This document shows positions 32,601-44,399 of a stretch of 64,000 nucleotides of DNA, in pieces (position 1 is the first letter of the stretch; the number at the start of each line of letters is the position of its first letter). The DNA is from Leptobrachium leishanense (lineage: Eukaryota; Chordata; Amphibia; Anura; Megophryidae), in NCBI GenBank assembly GCA_009667805.1, contig CM019063.1, forward strand, positions 190,274,661 through 190,338,660, given 5' to 3'. A program made the translations under genes and the position numbers. Under the pieces are notes generated by a model, which worked only from the letters and a program-made list of their open reading frames with translations, was not told the DNA's origin and made no database searches.

Positions 32601-33784
32601 TGATCCATCACTTGCACAGGTGATAAAGAACTTCCGTTGGTAAAGTGCAAGTCCTGAGCAAAGTGCAATTAGAGCTGCCTACGCTAGTTGCATAGCTATG
32701 CGTATTGTATTGAAGCTGCAGGGAGATACAGATTTCAGAAGCCCCTGAGCTGAAGGGGAGAAGCAGACAGAAGAAGTCAGTTCTTGAATTTCATGTGTTG
32801 GAAGCAGGAAAAGTGGGCAACTGAAAAAGATAGGAGTTTGACAAAGTCCAAATAATCATGTCCAGACCACTAGGTCATAGTATCTCCAAAACTGCAAGAC
32901 TTGTGGGGTGTTCCCAGTATGCAGTGGGCAGGACCCACTGCTCAGTGATGCATGTGGGAAGAAAAAAAAATGGCCTGATCACACAGAAGAGCTAAAAATG
33001 GGGTCTCAGATGCTGACTAAGCTGGAGGGGCCTAAAATCAGTTTTTAAGCAGGCAGGGATTGGCATGGTTGTCTTTTTGAGGTGAGGAGGGGTGTGGCTA
33101 GCTACTTAAGGCAGTGACAGGGCAAGCCCAGGCGCCATTTTGATCAAGCTGTGGCAGGGAAACTACGCCAGAGCGCTCGTCATCATGGGCGTAAGAAGGG
33201 CAAATCTGGTTCGGCTCTGTAATGAGACTTTGTCAACCCCCTTCATGTAATGTTCAGTATATGGTTCCAAACCGGAGTTTACCATTGTCTTGTTCTGGGT
33301 CCAGGTTCTCAGGAGGCTACACCAGGCTTCTTTTCTCCTCTCCCACCTCAGGCATGGGCTGGGACTGGACTTTCTTTATAGGTGCACTCCACTCTCATGA
33401 GAATTCTTCCATACTGTATCAATACTATTGCGGGGATGATACCCTCCCAGCAAGGTGTGGGTTACCTAGGGCTTATCTAGGGTTATCTAGGGCTCTAGAT
33501 TTGTGAGTGGAACCATTATATGCCATTTAACTTATTTGATTGATTTTAACTTGCTGCACCATCATATGTTTTGCTTTTGCTTTCTCTATGTATACCCTAA
33601 TGTGGGCTGTTTATCTACAAGAGACACCTGAACCCTGAGGGCAATTGAATTTGCGCAGACCAGATACATACTGTATACATCACTGTGTTCTCTGGTTTAT
33701 TCTGGCCTAGCATTGGGTTTCCGATGGTGGTACATATTGTGGGCGTTTACCATCTTCTTCATTATAATGGTTTATAATGGCCCC
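32601..33784. other. Unassigned sequence
   Basis: About 1.2 kb. A moderately GC-rich patch lies at 33110-33200. No gene recognised. Confidence 0.4.
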
Positions 33785-34078
33785 GTATATATTTATATAA
33801 AGTTATCAGATCCCCTCTAAGGCCCCGTTTCTCTTAGCTAAACAGGTTTAAACTTGTTATCCTTTCCTCATAACTTAAATCTTCCATTCTCTTTATTAAT
33901 TTAGTCGCCCGTCTCTGCACTTTTTCTAGTGCTATAATATCTTTTCAGGAAACAGGTGCCCAAAATTGCACGGCATATTCAAGGTGCGGTCTTACCATTG
34001 ATTTAAAAAGAGGCAAAATTAAGTTTTCATCCTGAGACTTTTAATGCATTCCAATACCTTACTAGCCTTGGCAGCTGC
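33785..34078 (-). pseudogene. CR1-type LINE fragment
   Basis: Read on the minus strand across several shifts and stops, the fragment follows the CR1 segment after reverse transcriptase: remnants of [13 protein letters not shown], of EKVQRR and RWRL-type words, and of SLNLFSLEKR. Positions match the CR1 copy at 21500-21760. It is much older and has no continuous frame. Confidence 0.75.
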
Positions 34079-35332
34079 TACATAATTGAAAATAAATATT
34101 AAAAAAAATCTGTGTTTGGTCCTAACAAAATTAGAATATTATTTATTTGGTCAATAATAAAATTTTACATAACTATTAACACATATGCATTTCTTTTGAA
34201 ACCACATCCAAATGAAACAAGCAATTAGTCAGGGTCACATTTTTTTAGAGGAGGTGTAGACAGCATTGTGTTATAACAAAAGTTTGGTCATGCCGAGTTC
34301 AAATAAGTTCACAGTCAATAGTTCAAATCCGTAACACAGCATATAGCACATACCAGGAAGTCACGGTACCCAGAGGATCACTCGTGCAAAAGCGCACATT
34401 GATTTAGCCATCTGAAACAAGACATCAAAAGAAGCTTGAATTATGCAACCGTGAGAACATGAATATTACATAGTGCACATAGAAAAACATTGTTAATACC
34501 TTAAAAGCACATTCGATGCTGGAAATGATCGCAATTATATTATTGCACTTTGCAAATTATGTATTAATAACAAAAAAACATAAATTGCAAATTGAGTAAA
34601 AGCGCCTCTAAAGCAATCCCTGCTCAGTTACCTGTAATTCCATCACAGCTCGACCCAGACCAGGAAGTGGCTCAGCCAATCCTAGCGATGCCCAGTCAAC
34701 CAAGCTTCCTGTACACATATTACTAATTCATGAAAAAGGACAGTTCAGGGAAGGTTCATCCCTGTAAAATATATTATGTAGGAAATCAATCACCTAATTA
34801 AGACAGGCCATCCTGGTTTGCTTACTTGTAGCATATGAATTCTACACAGAGGGTTGCACTATTCATGTGCTACCCATCTGTATGAATAAATTATAGTGTA
34901 TGTGTCCAGGAAAACATGGCTGATTTGGCAACCGTAGCCAATCAGGAGCTACTCCCTCTGGTTTATGGATGTAGAGGAAATCTTATGAGAAATGCGTCAG
35001 TCAGGATGTATGTGATATAGTACAAAATAATAATAAAAAATCTTACAATTCTTGAATCCAGCACGAGACTCCATAGGCACTGGCCAAATGTCACAAGCTG
35101 CTGGCTTCCTACCAAGCTACAACTATCATATGACAAGCACGAGGCTGGACATTTGAGTGAGTGCAAGAGACCCACGTGTGGGAGCTGTCCTGAGAAATCC
35201 AATATCCAGGAACTCAAGTGATTTCAGTTTCTGAATGGGACTAATCCCCTACAGTCAGAGGGCAGAATTAGCCCTCTGATATTCCCCTTGAGGGGTGAAG
35301 GCACTCATGTCATATTATATTGAGTGTCAAGT
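34079..35332. other. Unassigned sequence
   Basis: About 1.25 kb without a recognised gene or element. Confidence 0.4.
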
Positions 35333-35340
35333 GCCTAGAG

Positions 35341-35471
35341 CAGGTATCTCAAACTCTGCCCCCCAGATGGTTCTGAACTACAACTCGCATGATTCTCTGG
35401 CCATCTTATGCAAACAAACAATTCAGAGAAATGTAGGCAATCAACATCTGGTGGGCGATTTAAGATCCCTG
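35341..35471. mobile_element. hAT-type MITE, 131 bp
   Basis: Ends CAGGTATCTCAAACTCTG and, reversed, CAGGGATCTTAAATCGCC form an imperfect terminal repeat. An exact 8-bp duplication GCCTAGAG flanks it (35333-35340, 35472-35479). It is related to 57608-57745. Confidence 0.85.
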
Positions 35472-35479
35472 GCCTAGAG

Positions 35480-36096
35480 TATCACTTTAAACGGACTAAA
35501 AATAAAATCCAGACATACACTTCACCTTCTGTGCCTGGAACACTCCCACATCTCTTGGGCAATATAGTCTGCAGACCTGTGCGATCTTTCGTAACCTCTA
35601 GCAACTCCTCCAGGATACAGATTATACAAAGATAGTAGGCTGAAAAGCATTTTGCTATTAGATTTCTGAAAACTATACGACAGAAGTATCACAATGCTGC
35701 AAAATCCCCAATATATAATATATGAATAGTTTATATAAATGAAAAGGACATACTAGCGAACAATACTTTACCTTATCACACTGGCTACGGTGCAAGGACT
35801 CTGTTCTTATCAAAACTATATCATTTTCATGAGAAGGGACTTTAATGCTGGTGTAATCCCACTCAGTAACATCAAAAAAGTGGATTAGTTTACAGTACAG
35901 GCGAGCATTCGAGCAATCAATACTGTAATTATTATAAAGTTACTTTTCTAATTTGCATTGTTTAATTGTGTGTACACATGTGGCAAATATGTGTTTTATA
36001 ATATATATATATATATATATAATATCTTTTATCCGTTTACCTTCCTTGACCATATATTCCAGTAATTGCATTTATGACACCCCCCCCCCCCTTCTG
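35480..36096. other. Unassigned sequence with microsatellites
   Basis: No gene. A TA run lies at 35998-36022 and a C run near 36080-36092. Confidence 0.45.
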
Positions 36097-36217
36097 CTTG
36101 GCTCTCTGTGGTTCAATTCTATGATTTTGCTCAGACCTGAAGAAGAGCGGCGACTCTCGAAAGCTTGTCTTTTAAATGTAACATTAGTCCAATAAAAAGG
36201 TATCACTACGTACTGCT
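36097..36217 (+). repeat. Dispersed element end with hammerhead-like motif
   Basis: About 120 bp shared with 62572-62700: TTCAATTCTATGATTTTGCTC, then ACATTAGTCCAATAAAAAGG. Between them at about 36135-36167 is CTGAAGAAGAG...CTCTCGAAAGC with a short complementary stem. The 62572 copy has lost this motif. A TA run follows (36223-36252). Confidence 0.65.
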
Positions 36218-36226
36218 ATACGTGGG

Positions 36227-36252
<26 letters not shown>

Positions 36253-36260
<8 letters not shown>

Positions 36261-36483
36261 TAGCATCCAGGGGACCTGCAGCCAGGATCTATAACATTCC
36301 TAGTGCTCCGGTGCAAACAACTGCCGAAAAGTATAGTTCAGCAGGAAGGCGTGCACTCCAGGGAGTCTTGTAAAATAATCTTTTATTGTGCCTACAAAAG
36401 CATCAACGTTTCAGTCCTCTGTGTACTTTCCTCAAGACATTTCTCACTCATACATACCTCACATTACTGTATTTTACCATGCT
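36253..36483. other. Unassigned sequence with a motif on the minus strand
   Basis: Near 36390-36432 the minus strand reads TTGAGGAAAGT...GGACTGAAACGTTG, another variant of the recurring CTGANGAAG/GAAACG pattern. Nothing else is recognised. Confidence 0.45.
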
Positions 36484-36664
36484 CCTGGCACCACAAACTC
36501 TAGAGCTGGCCCTGCGTAACAGGTCAGGTTTTCCAGATATGTGAAGCACAGCACAGGTGTTATGATTTGCTGTTCAGTGATTGCAGGATTCAGTCTGCAT
36601 TTCCCCAAGGTGATCTGTAAAATCTGGCCTGGTTGCTCCCTGAGGATAGATACGGGAAGCACTG
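36484..36664. mobile_element. MITE, second hAT-type family, copy 1
   Basis: It shares ATTTGCTGTTCAGTGATTGC and AGGATTCAGTCTGCATTTCC with 52198-52383. It is more diverged at the ends, and no target duplication could be confirmed. Confidence 0.65.
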
Positions 36665-37515
36665 GGCTTTATATTTTGTTATATAGTAAGTGCGTCATAA
36701 ACAAGAATACAGTGGATCAACCTCTTCACGACGGGTGGGCGTCGCCCATTGAGCAGGGGTTAATGTCGGTGAAAAAACACAATGGGCTCTTGCAATGGAA
36801 GCTAATGGAAATTAAGGACCTTTTGGGTACTGTTTGGAACCAGTAACTACAACACTTGATGCTATGAGCTAATGACTGTCTTTGATAGGGACCAAATGAA
36901 AATATCTGTTTTCTAATGCCTTTTGCTCTGGAAAAATAGGTAAGATCATCGGTTCTACCTCTAAAGCATAATAAATGGATGAGGTCACTAATTTATTATA
37001 GGAGGATATTGAACATGCCAAAAAAGGTCTAAAATAAGCCAATTCAATACCAAGTGATTTTCCATAAGACCAGTGGCAGGACCCAAGTGGTTTTATGGAA
37101 AATCACTTTTTATCACAGACACCAAATCTATAAACGAGTGTCTCTACTGTATATGTTCCCTGAAGGTAAGCCCGTTTAGAAAGGCAGAGGGCTCCCCTGC
37201 TGGCCAAAATGTGCTACTACATGACCTCTGTTTTTCCTGGAAGAAAAATGGATCTCAAAGCTTTTCAAACAAATTCAACACATCAGCTGTCATATCTGAT
37301 GTCTTAAACATTTAAGTGCACATTCTGGGCTTATTTGCAAATGAATTTCTTGGCAAAAAGTAAAATATCAAAGAAACAGTTTGTGTGTATGTCTCCAATA
37401 ATTTCTTTAAAGAGAAAAAACAAAAATCACAAATGATATCTCCATACATCTAATGCTATCCTGTATCTGGTGGAAAAAACTAAAATGATATGGTGTAATT
37501 TGAGAATCAAGTTGC
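36665..37515. other. Unassigned sequence
   Basis: About 850 bp without a recognised gene. Confidence 0.4.
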
Positions 37516-37523
37516 TTGGACAA

Positions 37524-38768
37524 TAGGAACCTGCGAATCATAAATTTTCGCTCGAATCGAATCGGCTGTTAGGTTCGAACTCGAATCGAATATCGAATCG
37601 AATCGAAAAATTCCGAAAAATGCCGCTTTCGAGCATTTCGTGTACGATACAGCCTGGATAGGTATGCTTTGATTGTGCATACAGGTTTAGCTGACTTTAC
37701 ACCTGCAATCTAACAGATGGGCTTAATTAATATAGTAGCTTATAGCAAAGTACATTCACATCATACATCCTAATTATCTCCCACAGAGCAGCAGACAGCA
37801 GTGAGTGACCCCCATAATTATCTCCCACAGAGCAGCAGACAGCAGTGAGTGACCCCCAGAATTATCTCCCACAGAGCAGCAGACAGCAGTGATTGACCCC
37901 ATAATTATCTCCCACAGAGCAGCAGACAGCAGTGAGTGACCCCCATAATTATCTCCCACAGAGCAGCAGACAGCAGTGAGTGACCCCCATAACTATCTCC
38001 CACAGAGCAGCAGACAGCAGTGAGACCCCCAGAATTATCTCCCACAGAGCAGCAGACAGCAGTGAGACCCCCAGAATTATCTCCCACACAGAGCAGCAGA
38101 CAGCAGTGAGTGGCCCCCATAATTTATTATCTCCCACACAGAGCAGCAGACAGCAGTGAGTAGCCCCCATAATTTATTATCTCCCACACAGAGCAGCAGA
38201 CAGCAGTGAGTGACCCCCATAATTTAGAATCTCACACACAGAGCAGCAGACAGCAGTGAGTGAGACCCCCAGAATTATCTCCCACGGAGCTAGGAATAAA
38301 ATAAACATTAATATTCAGCAGGGCCCTCCTGGAACCCCCCTCCCCCCCCCGGCGGCCATCTTCTGGCTTCCTGCAAAAGAAGCACAATACGTGACACTTC
38401 TCAGGCCAGGGATCGTTATTTAAATTAATATACTAATACTCACCACCAACCACCACTCAATTGGGTCAGACTCAGCCTGCTTGCAGCTCTCTCTCTCCTC
38501 CGACCACGTCCAGACAGACTTCACTGCAGGAGCTCCAACCGCAGCTGCCTTCCAGTCCACCGCAGCCTCCACTGTGAAGGGACCTTGAGGTGGGCGGCGC
38601 CTAGCAGTGTGCCGTTCCTTCCCAGCCACGTGCAGCCATGTGCTGCGAGTCTGGAAGGCGCTCTGCGTGCGATCAGACAGATTCAAAAAAATTTAGAATC
38701 ACACCTCAAAATCGAATTCGACCAGCGATTCGATTTCGAATCGAATCTCGAAGCTTTGCAGGTCCCTA
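37524..38768. mobile_element. hAT-type non-autonomous element with internal minisatellite
   Basis: The ends TAGGAACCTGC and, reversed, TAGGGACCTGC are flanked by an exact 8-bp duplication TTGGACAA (37516-37523, 38769-38776). Both subterminal regions are rich in TCGAATCGAAT words. The centre is a 44-bp tandem array. No transposase frame is present. Confidence 0.88.
37770..38285 (+). repeat. 44-bp minisatellite
   Basis: About 11 copies of a unit with AGAGCAGCAGACAGCAGTGA and TTATCTCCCACA; variants of 42 and 49 bp occur toward the right. Confidence 0.9.
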
Positions 38769-38776
38769 TTGGACAA

Positions 38777-39285
38777 TTAGAAATATTTATTTGGTTCTCA
38801 TATACAGAACTGAGACACAGGTATAAATACACCATACAGATGAGTAAATTCTGTGTGTGCTTCAATAGAGAAAGAAAAGATCCTACCTGCACTTTAATAT
38901 AGGTGATATTTATAGACTAAAATGTTTTAAAGTGAAAGGTTTCAAAAGCACTCATATTTCTGCAACAATCTTTCAAAATGCATTGAGACATTTTCAATCT
39001 AGTATGGGCACTCCCATATGTCATGGATGGTGCTGTGAAATGGTAAACACACATTCCAAAAGGTATCAGGTATTATATTAGACACTCTTAACTGCACATT
39101 TCTAATGTACACAGTACAGTTGTTTATGACTTTGTGCATACTCAGAGACTTATTTAGCTTACTTAAATCACCCATATTTGTATCTCATCAATCTTATCTT
39201 TGGTTTATATAGAAGCAGGGCCGGCCCAAGACACTGTCTGCCAGGGTCCAAGGATGAAATGCTGCCCCCCACCCAAAAAACCCCA
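38777..39285. other. Unassigned sequence
   Basis: No gene recognised. Confidence 0.4.
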
Positions 39286-39289
39286 CATG

Positions 39290-39765
39290 GCGTCTATGAG
39301 TGTATCACAGAACTCGACAGCAATAAAACTCACAGTAATGTGTGGTTTGTATGAGAGTATCACAGAGCTCCACAGCAATAACACTCATAGACAGCGCACA
39401 TTACTTTGAGTTTTATTGCTGTGGAGTTCTGTGATACAGTAATGTGCGGTGTATGAACGTATCACAGAGCTCCAGATCTCACCCCACAGTCACACATCCA
39501 CACACGCGGTCACACAGCCACACACACACACACACACAGTCACAAATCCACACAGTCTGTGATACAGTAATAAGCGGTGTATGAGCATATCACAGAGAGC
39601 CGAATTAATAAAGCTCACAGTAATGTGCAGTGTGTGTATAAGTATCACAGAGCTCCACATATCCCTCCACACAGTCACACATCCATATACCCACACATCC
39701 ACACACACGGTCACATATCCACACACAGTCACACACACACATCCACATACTTGCTCATACACCCC
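39290..39765 (+). repeat. Minisatellite and CA-rich repeat
   Basis: Degenerate tandem segments with GTATCACAGAGCTCCACAGC and CACAGTAATGTG, mixed with ACACACAC and TCACACATCC runs (39490-39540, 39665-39760). Confidence 0.75.
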
Positions 39766-39898
39766 TTGAACGGAGCTAACTGAGGCCCAATTGGGTGCCG
39801 GGCCTGGTTGAGGCTCAAGCGGGTAGTGGACCTGGTCGAGGACAAGGTGGGCGCTGGGCCTGGTCAACGCCCTCCCGCAGCCGCTCCATGCCACAGCC

Positions 39899-41267
39899 CA
39901 GTGGCGGAAGTACCAGGGTCACAGCGGTCGCAGTTGCGACCGGGCCCTGGCATTCTGCCACTGGAGGGGGCCCAGTGCCGCCGCCAGATTCCGGCAATCA
40001 GCGCCGGAATCTGGGAGCCGCGCACTGGCCATCCCTCTCCCTGCGAGCGGTCACTGACATGCAGCTTGGCCGCTCACGTGGGATGGGAACCACCTGACCG
40101 GTGCACGAGATCCTCTCGCGAGACCTCTGCGCTGGTCAGGTGGTTTCCGGCGAGCGACCAAGATGCATGCTTCCACCGGCCGCTCGCCAAGGAGAAGAAC
40201 AATGCCGGCGAAGCCTGCCCTGGGCCAGCAGAGGTGAGACCTGGGGGAGAATATATATATATATATATTATATATATATATATATACCCATGAGACCTGG
40301 GGGCCATATATATATATATACCCATGAGACCTGGGGCCATATATATATACCCATGAGACCTGGGGCCATAATATATATACCCATGAGACCTGGGGGCCAT
40401 ATATACCCATGAGACCTGGGGGCCATATATATACCCATGAGACCTGGGGCCATATATATATATATACCCATGAGACCTGGGGCCATATATATATATACCC
40501 ATGAGACCTGGGGGCCATATATATATACCCATGAGACCTGGGGGCCATATATACCCATGAGACCTGGGGGCCATATATATACCCATGAGACCTGGGGGCC
40601 ATATATATACCCATGAGACCTGGGGGCCATATATATATATATACCCATGAGACCTGGGGCCATATATATATATATACCCATGAGACCTGGGGGCCATATA
40701 TATATACCCATGAGACCTGGGGGCCATATATACCCATGAGACCTGGGGGCCATATATATATATATATACACCCATGAGACCTGGGGCCATATATATATAT
40801 ATATACCCATGAGACCTGGGGGCCATATACATATACCCATGAGACCTGGGGGCCATATATACCCATGAGACCTGGGGGTCATACATGCCGATGAGACCTG
40901 GGGGGCATACATACCCATGAGACCTGGGGTCCATACATACCCATGAGAGCTGGGGGCCATACATACCCATGAGAGCTGGGAGCCTATACATACCCATGAG
41001 AGCTGGGAGCCTATACATACCCATGAGAGCTGGGAGCCTATACATACCCATGAGAGCTGGGGGCCATACATACCCATGAGACCTGGGGGCCATATATACC
41101 TATGAGACCTGGGGGCCATATATACCCATGTGAGCTGGGGGCAATATATAACCATGTCAGCTATCTTTTTTTATTTTGCATGAAAAATATAGAATTTGTT
41201 TTGGGGGGGAGGGGGGCCCTTCGTGGATTCTTGCACAGGGGCCCTCAGGTTTCTGGTTACGCCACTG
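39899..41267. mobile_element. hAT-type non-autonomous element with internal minisatellite
   Basis: Ends CAGTGGCGGAAGTACCAG and, reversed, CAGTGGCGTAACCAGAAAC are flanked by an exact 8-bp duplication CCACAGCC (39891-39898, 41268-41275). The left part is GC-rich and the centre is a large tandem array. No transposase frame is present. The first eight bases match the hAT element at 9359. Confidence 0.9.
40240..41150 (+). repeat. Minisatellite with variable TA tract
   Basis: More than 30 copies of CCCATGAGACCTGGGGGCC separated by ATATAT tracts of variable length; right-hand units change to GAGAGCTGGG with CATACATA. Long frames on both strands come from the repeat only. Confidence 0.93.
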
Positions 41268-41275
41268 CCACAGCC

Positions 41276-41570
41276 TTTGACAGGGCGGCAAAATTCCACC
41301 CCTGGAAAAGGACCACCTCGAGCCATGGCCCCACCCAGCTATATAGATGGGATGGCCCTGTATAGAAGTACACTATATTCCAATCTGTAATTCTTTCCGC
41401 CAATATGGAGTTAGTGCAAAAGTAAAGTAAACTAAAAGTAAAGTGTAACTGTACTCATAAAAATGGTGACGAAAACAAAGCCAATGACCTGGAGGAATTG
41501 TGCAGAAATGCTTTGAGTAAAAAACAAATACATATATATATATATATATACACACACACATTAATTTATT
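41276..41570. other. Unassigned sequence
   Basis: It ends in a TA/CA microsatellite (41530-41560). Confidence 0.45.
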
Positions 41571-42405
41571 TATAAAGGATTTTACCAGGAAGGATACATT
41601 GAGATTTCTCTCGTTTTCAAGTATGTCCTGGGTTCAAGAACATTGAGTGGTTACAGAAATACAAAATAGTAAAATGCAAGATATTAACACAAAAACAAAC
41701 ATACAGATTAACAGAAAAATAAATATGTAGGAAATAAAGTCATTATGTTACATGTTTACAGCTGCATTCCGTATTGAGGTATGTTAATAGGGAACTCTTA
41801 AGGGACTTTAGACTGGGGGAAGATTTGATGGTGTCTGGGAGGTTGTTCCATAATTGCGGTGCTCTGTAGGAAAATGAGGATCGAGCCACTTTCTTTTTGT
41901 ATTGTGGTATTGTAAGTAACATGCTGCTCCTGGATCTGAGGTTATAGGATGAGGGAACTAATGGGGCAAGCAGTCTATTCAGGTAGGGTGGTAGCTTCCC
42001 AGAAAAGCTCTTAAACACCAGGTTGGAAAGGTGAAGGGTGCGTCTAGAGTCCAGTGATGGCCAGTTTAGTTCTTTTAACATGTCACGATGGTGGGTCATG
42101 TAGTTACATTGTAGCACAAAGCGGCAGAATGAGTTATACAATGTAGTAAGTTTCTGGAGGTGAGTTTGCAGGGCAGCTGCATACACTACATCTCCGTATT
42201 CAATGGCTGGCATAAGCATTAGTTGTACAATCTGCTTTCTTACCGCGGGGCTCAGGCAGGATTTGTTTCTGTACAGGGCACCTAGTTTGGGGTAAAGTTT
42301 AGATGAGAGTTTTTCGATGTGGGGGCCAAAGGATAGATTGGGGTCTAGAGTGTATGTTATGTATGTGTATGGGTATATATAAATATATATATATATACAC
42401 ACACA
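41571..42405 (-). mobile_element. LINE (L2/CR1-group), 5' truncated
   Basis: A minus-strand element whose coding end (stop at 41743) is followed by a 3' UTR finishing with a tail (41575-41633) containing ACTTGAAAACGAGAGAAATC and TCCTTCCTGGTAAAATCC. The same tail ends the SINE at 49602 and a second LINE fragment at 43899. Its 5' side stops at a TA/CA microsatellite near 42370-42405. Confidence 0.8.
41743..42366 (-). pseudogene. LINE reverse transcriptase, C-terminal part
   Basis: About 208 continuous codons, open but lacking a natural start. It reads LDPNLSFGPHIEKLSSKL, KLGALYRNKSCLSPAVRKQI, MPAIEYGDVVYAA, TLYNSFCRFVLQCNY, ELNWPSLDSRRTLHLSNLVF and APQLWNNLPDTIKSS. This is the region after the reverse transcriptase palm in L2/CR1-group LINEs. 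The catalytic YADD block is missing because of truncation. The intact frame suggests a fairly young copy. Confidence 0.8.
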
Positions 42406-42668
42406 ATAACAAAATTCATAGCAGTCGTTCCCAAACATACAACTCTTCGGGCCTCTGTTATAACTAGATGGAGATTTATTTTATACAAGATATGATCATA
42501 CATTGCATAAGCTTGCCACAATGTCGTTTGCCTCATCATGACCGGTCCTATCTATACAAACTGAATGCCTGGTCATATGAGATTAACTTGTTTAATGATG
42601 TCATACATCCTGTGTGTATATATGTATATTATGCTTATGCATAAATCTGAGGTGTTTTTAACCTTTTA

Positions 42669-43094
42669 GGCTAGGGTCAGACTAACGCATTTTTCGCGTT
42701 GTCTGTGAAAAAGTGCGTTCGAACGAATGGACGCATTTTTTCACGGAATACGCGATAGCGGTCATACGATGCGCCTTTTCGTCCGTGGTTTTGTACGGAT
42801 CATCAATAAAACACTTTTTGTGTCTGGACGTTATGTTGGCCGGACATTAGCAGCGTCTGACGTCTCCCAATCACGCACACACGCCTCTAGCGGACACAGC
42901 ACACTCTGTACGTCCGTACTAGCGGTTTGACGTTCTAGAAAAAATGCGTTCGTTTGCCATTTGCGTTGCGCGGACGAACTTTCGTGCGGCCGTACATCGT
43001 GTGTTCCCCGGCATTGGACGTCATTTGCTGCTAGCACGGCCGTGATTTCGTGCGTCTAAACGCACGTTAAAACTGCTTTCGTCTGACCCTAGCC
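42669..43094. mobile_element. Harbinger-derived MITE, 426 bp
   Basis: Both ends are GGCTAGGGTCAGAC as an inverted repeat, flanked by TTA and TAA. Its two ends match, in reversed orientation, the ends of the autonomous Harbinger at 52816-55963, including TTTTTTCACGGAATACGC and GGAGACGTCAGACGCTGCT-type words. It encodes nothing. Confidence 0.9.
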
Positions 43095-43097
43095 TAA

Positions 43098-43895
43098 GAT
43101 GTACTGTATGTTTTGGTTGAGTGCACTGAATTTTGTAATTATGTGTGTGTGTATTGTGACGTTTGGGGGCCCACAGAGCACGTGCACAATGTCTTTCACA
43201 AACAAAACAGTTTTATTCACCCTTTCAGGGCAGTCAAAAAGGCAACATAATAAGTACACGCTTGGGTTCAGCGAAATTAAAGCAAAGTCCTGATCTTCAG
43301 CACAAATAAACAGAGAAATAATAGTGGCTCACCAACGCTTTAAACAGTCCCAAACCTAGGGAATCCTTTCCCCAGTATGTAGAAGCCTCTCCAGCAAGGC
43401 ACAGCACGTCTCCTGCTTTTGGAACACAAACACACACACAGCTTCCACTGATTACTTTCCTTTTCCTGAAATCCCACCATCCTCTCTGGGAGCTGCTGGC
43501 TTTAAAACTCTTCCTGGACAGGAAGATTAACCCTGTGGTTGCCCTTAAAGGGTCCACAACCCAAATAGGGGTGAAACATATTGTCCATCCAGGACCCAGC
43601 CCTGCCGACCTCTACAGTATACATATATATCAAAACATGAGGAGAGCACCCCAACTAACACATTCAAAGCCTTCAACAGTATCTTATACATTTAAAGATT
43701 TTACCTAATTTGAACCCTTTCAGGATGTCAACAGTTCTTAACCCATTTAAGATTTTTTACAAGATTTTTAATCCTAAACTCTGTTAGAAAATTATGGGAA
43801 TTTAGTATGGCCATAAATTGCTTAAGCCTGTCAACACTTTCAATGTATCCCATCTTTGACAGGTCCTATTTTTTGGTCACTTATTTATTTATCTA
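43098..43895. other. Unassigned sequence
   Basis: About 800 bp. No gene recognised. Confidence 0.4.
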
Positions 43896-43898
43896 TTT

Positions 43899-44040
43899 AT
43901 AAAGTATTTTACCAGGAAGGATACATTGAGATTTCTCTCGTTTTCAAGTATGTCCTGGGTTCAACAATATTAAATTGTTACAGAAATACAAAGTAATAAA
44001 ATGCAAGATATTAAAAAAAATAAAAATAAAAAAAATAGCA
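43899..44040 (-). mobile_element. LINE 3'-end fragment sharing the SINE tail
   Basis: It matches the 3' UTR and tail of the LINE at 41571 (including the ACAGAAATACAAA word upstream), but the coding region is missing. Confidence 0.8.
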
Positions 44041-44079
44041 CAAATTTACAGAGTAACAGAAAATTAATAGATTCGCTAT

Positions 44080-44335
44080 GATACATGTTTACAGGTGCAT
44101 TCTGTACATCGTCACTATGTTACATGTTTATAGGCGCATTCTGTATATAGTCACTATGTTACCTGTTTACAGGCGCATTCTCTACATAGTCACTATGTTA
44201 CATGTTTACAGGCGCATTCTCTACATAGTCACTATATACAGAATGCGCCTGTAAACACGTAACATAGTGACTATATACGGAATGCACCTGTAAACATGTA
44301 ACATAGTGACTATATACGGAATGCAAAAAATACAC
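44080..44335. repeat. 39-bp minisatellite, left block with orientation switch
   Basis: Units with ATAGTCACTATGTTACATG run in one orientation to about 44230 and then flip to CATGTAACATAGTGACTAT. The flipped orientation continues at 45277. Confidence 0.85.
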
Positions 44336-44399
44336 CGGTAGAATCTTTACCACTGCAGCCTCTTAACGAGGATACCTTGTTAACCCTTAATTGACAGAA
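44336..44399. other. Left flank of fold-back element
   Basis: Non-repetitive 64 bp between the minisatellite and the left arm; possibly part of the inserted element. Confidence 0.4.

Noticed and set aside
37770..38285. Regularly spaced repeats suggesting a CRISPR-like array
   Set aside because: Units are contiguous with no unique spacers, and the context is a vertebrate transposon.
40051..41155. Frames of up to 339 codons with repeated GLMGIYGPQ-like units
   Set aside because: Translation of the minisatellite inside a hAT element; not a gene.
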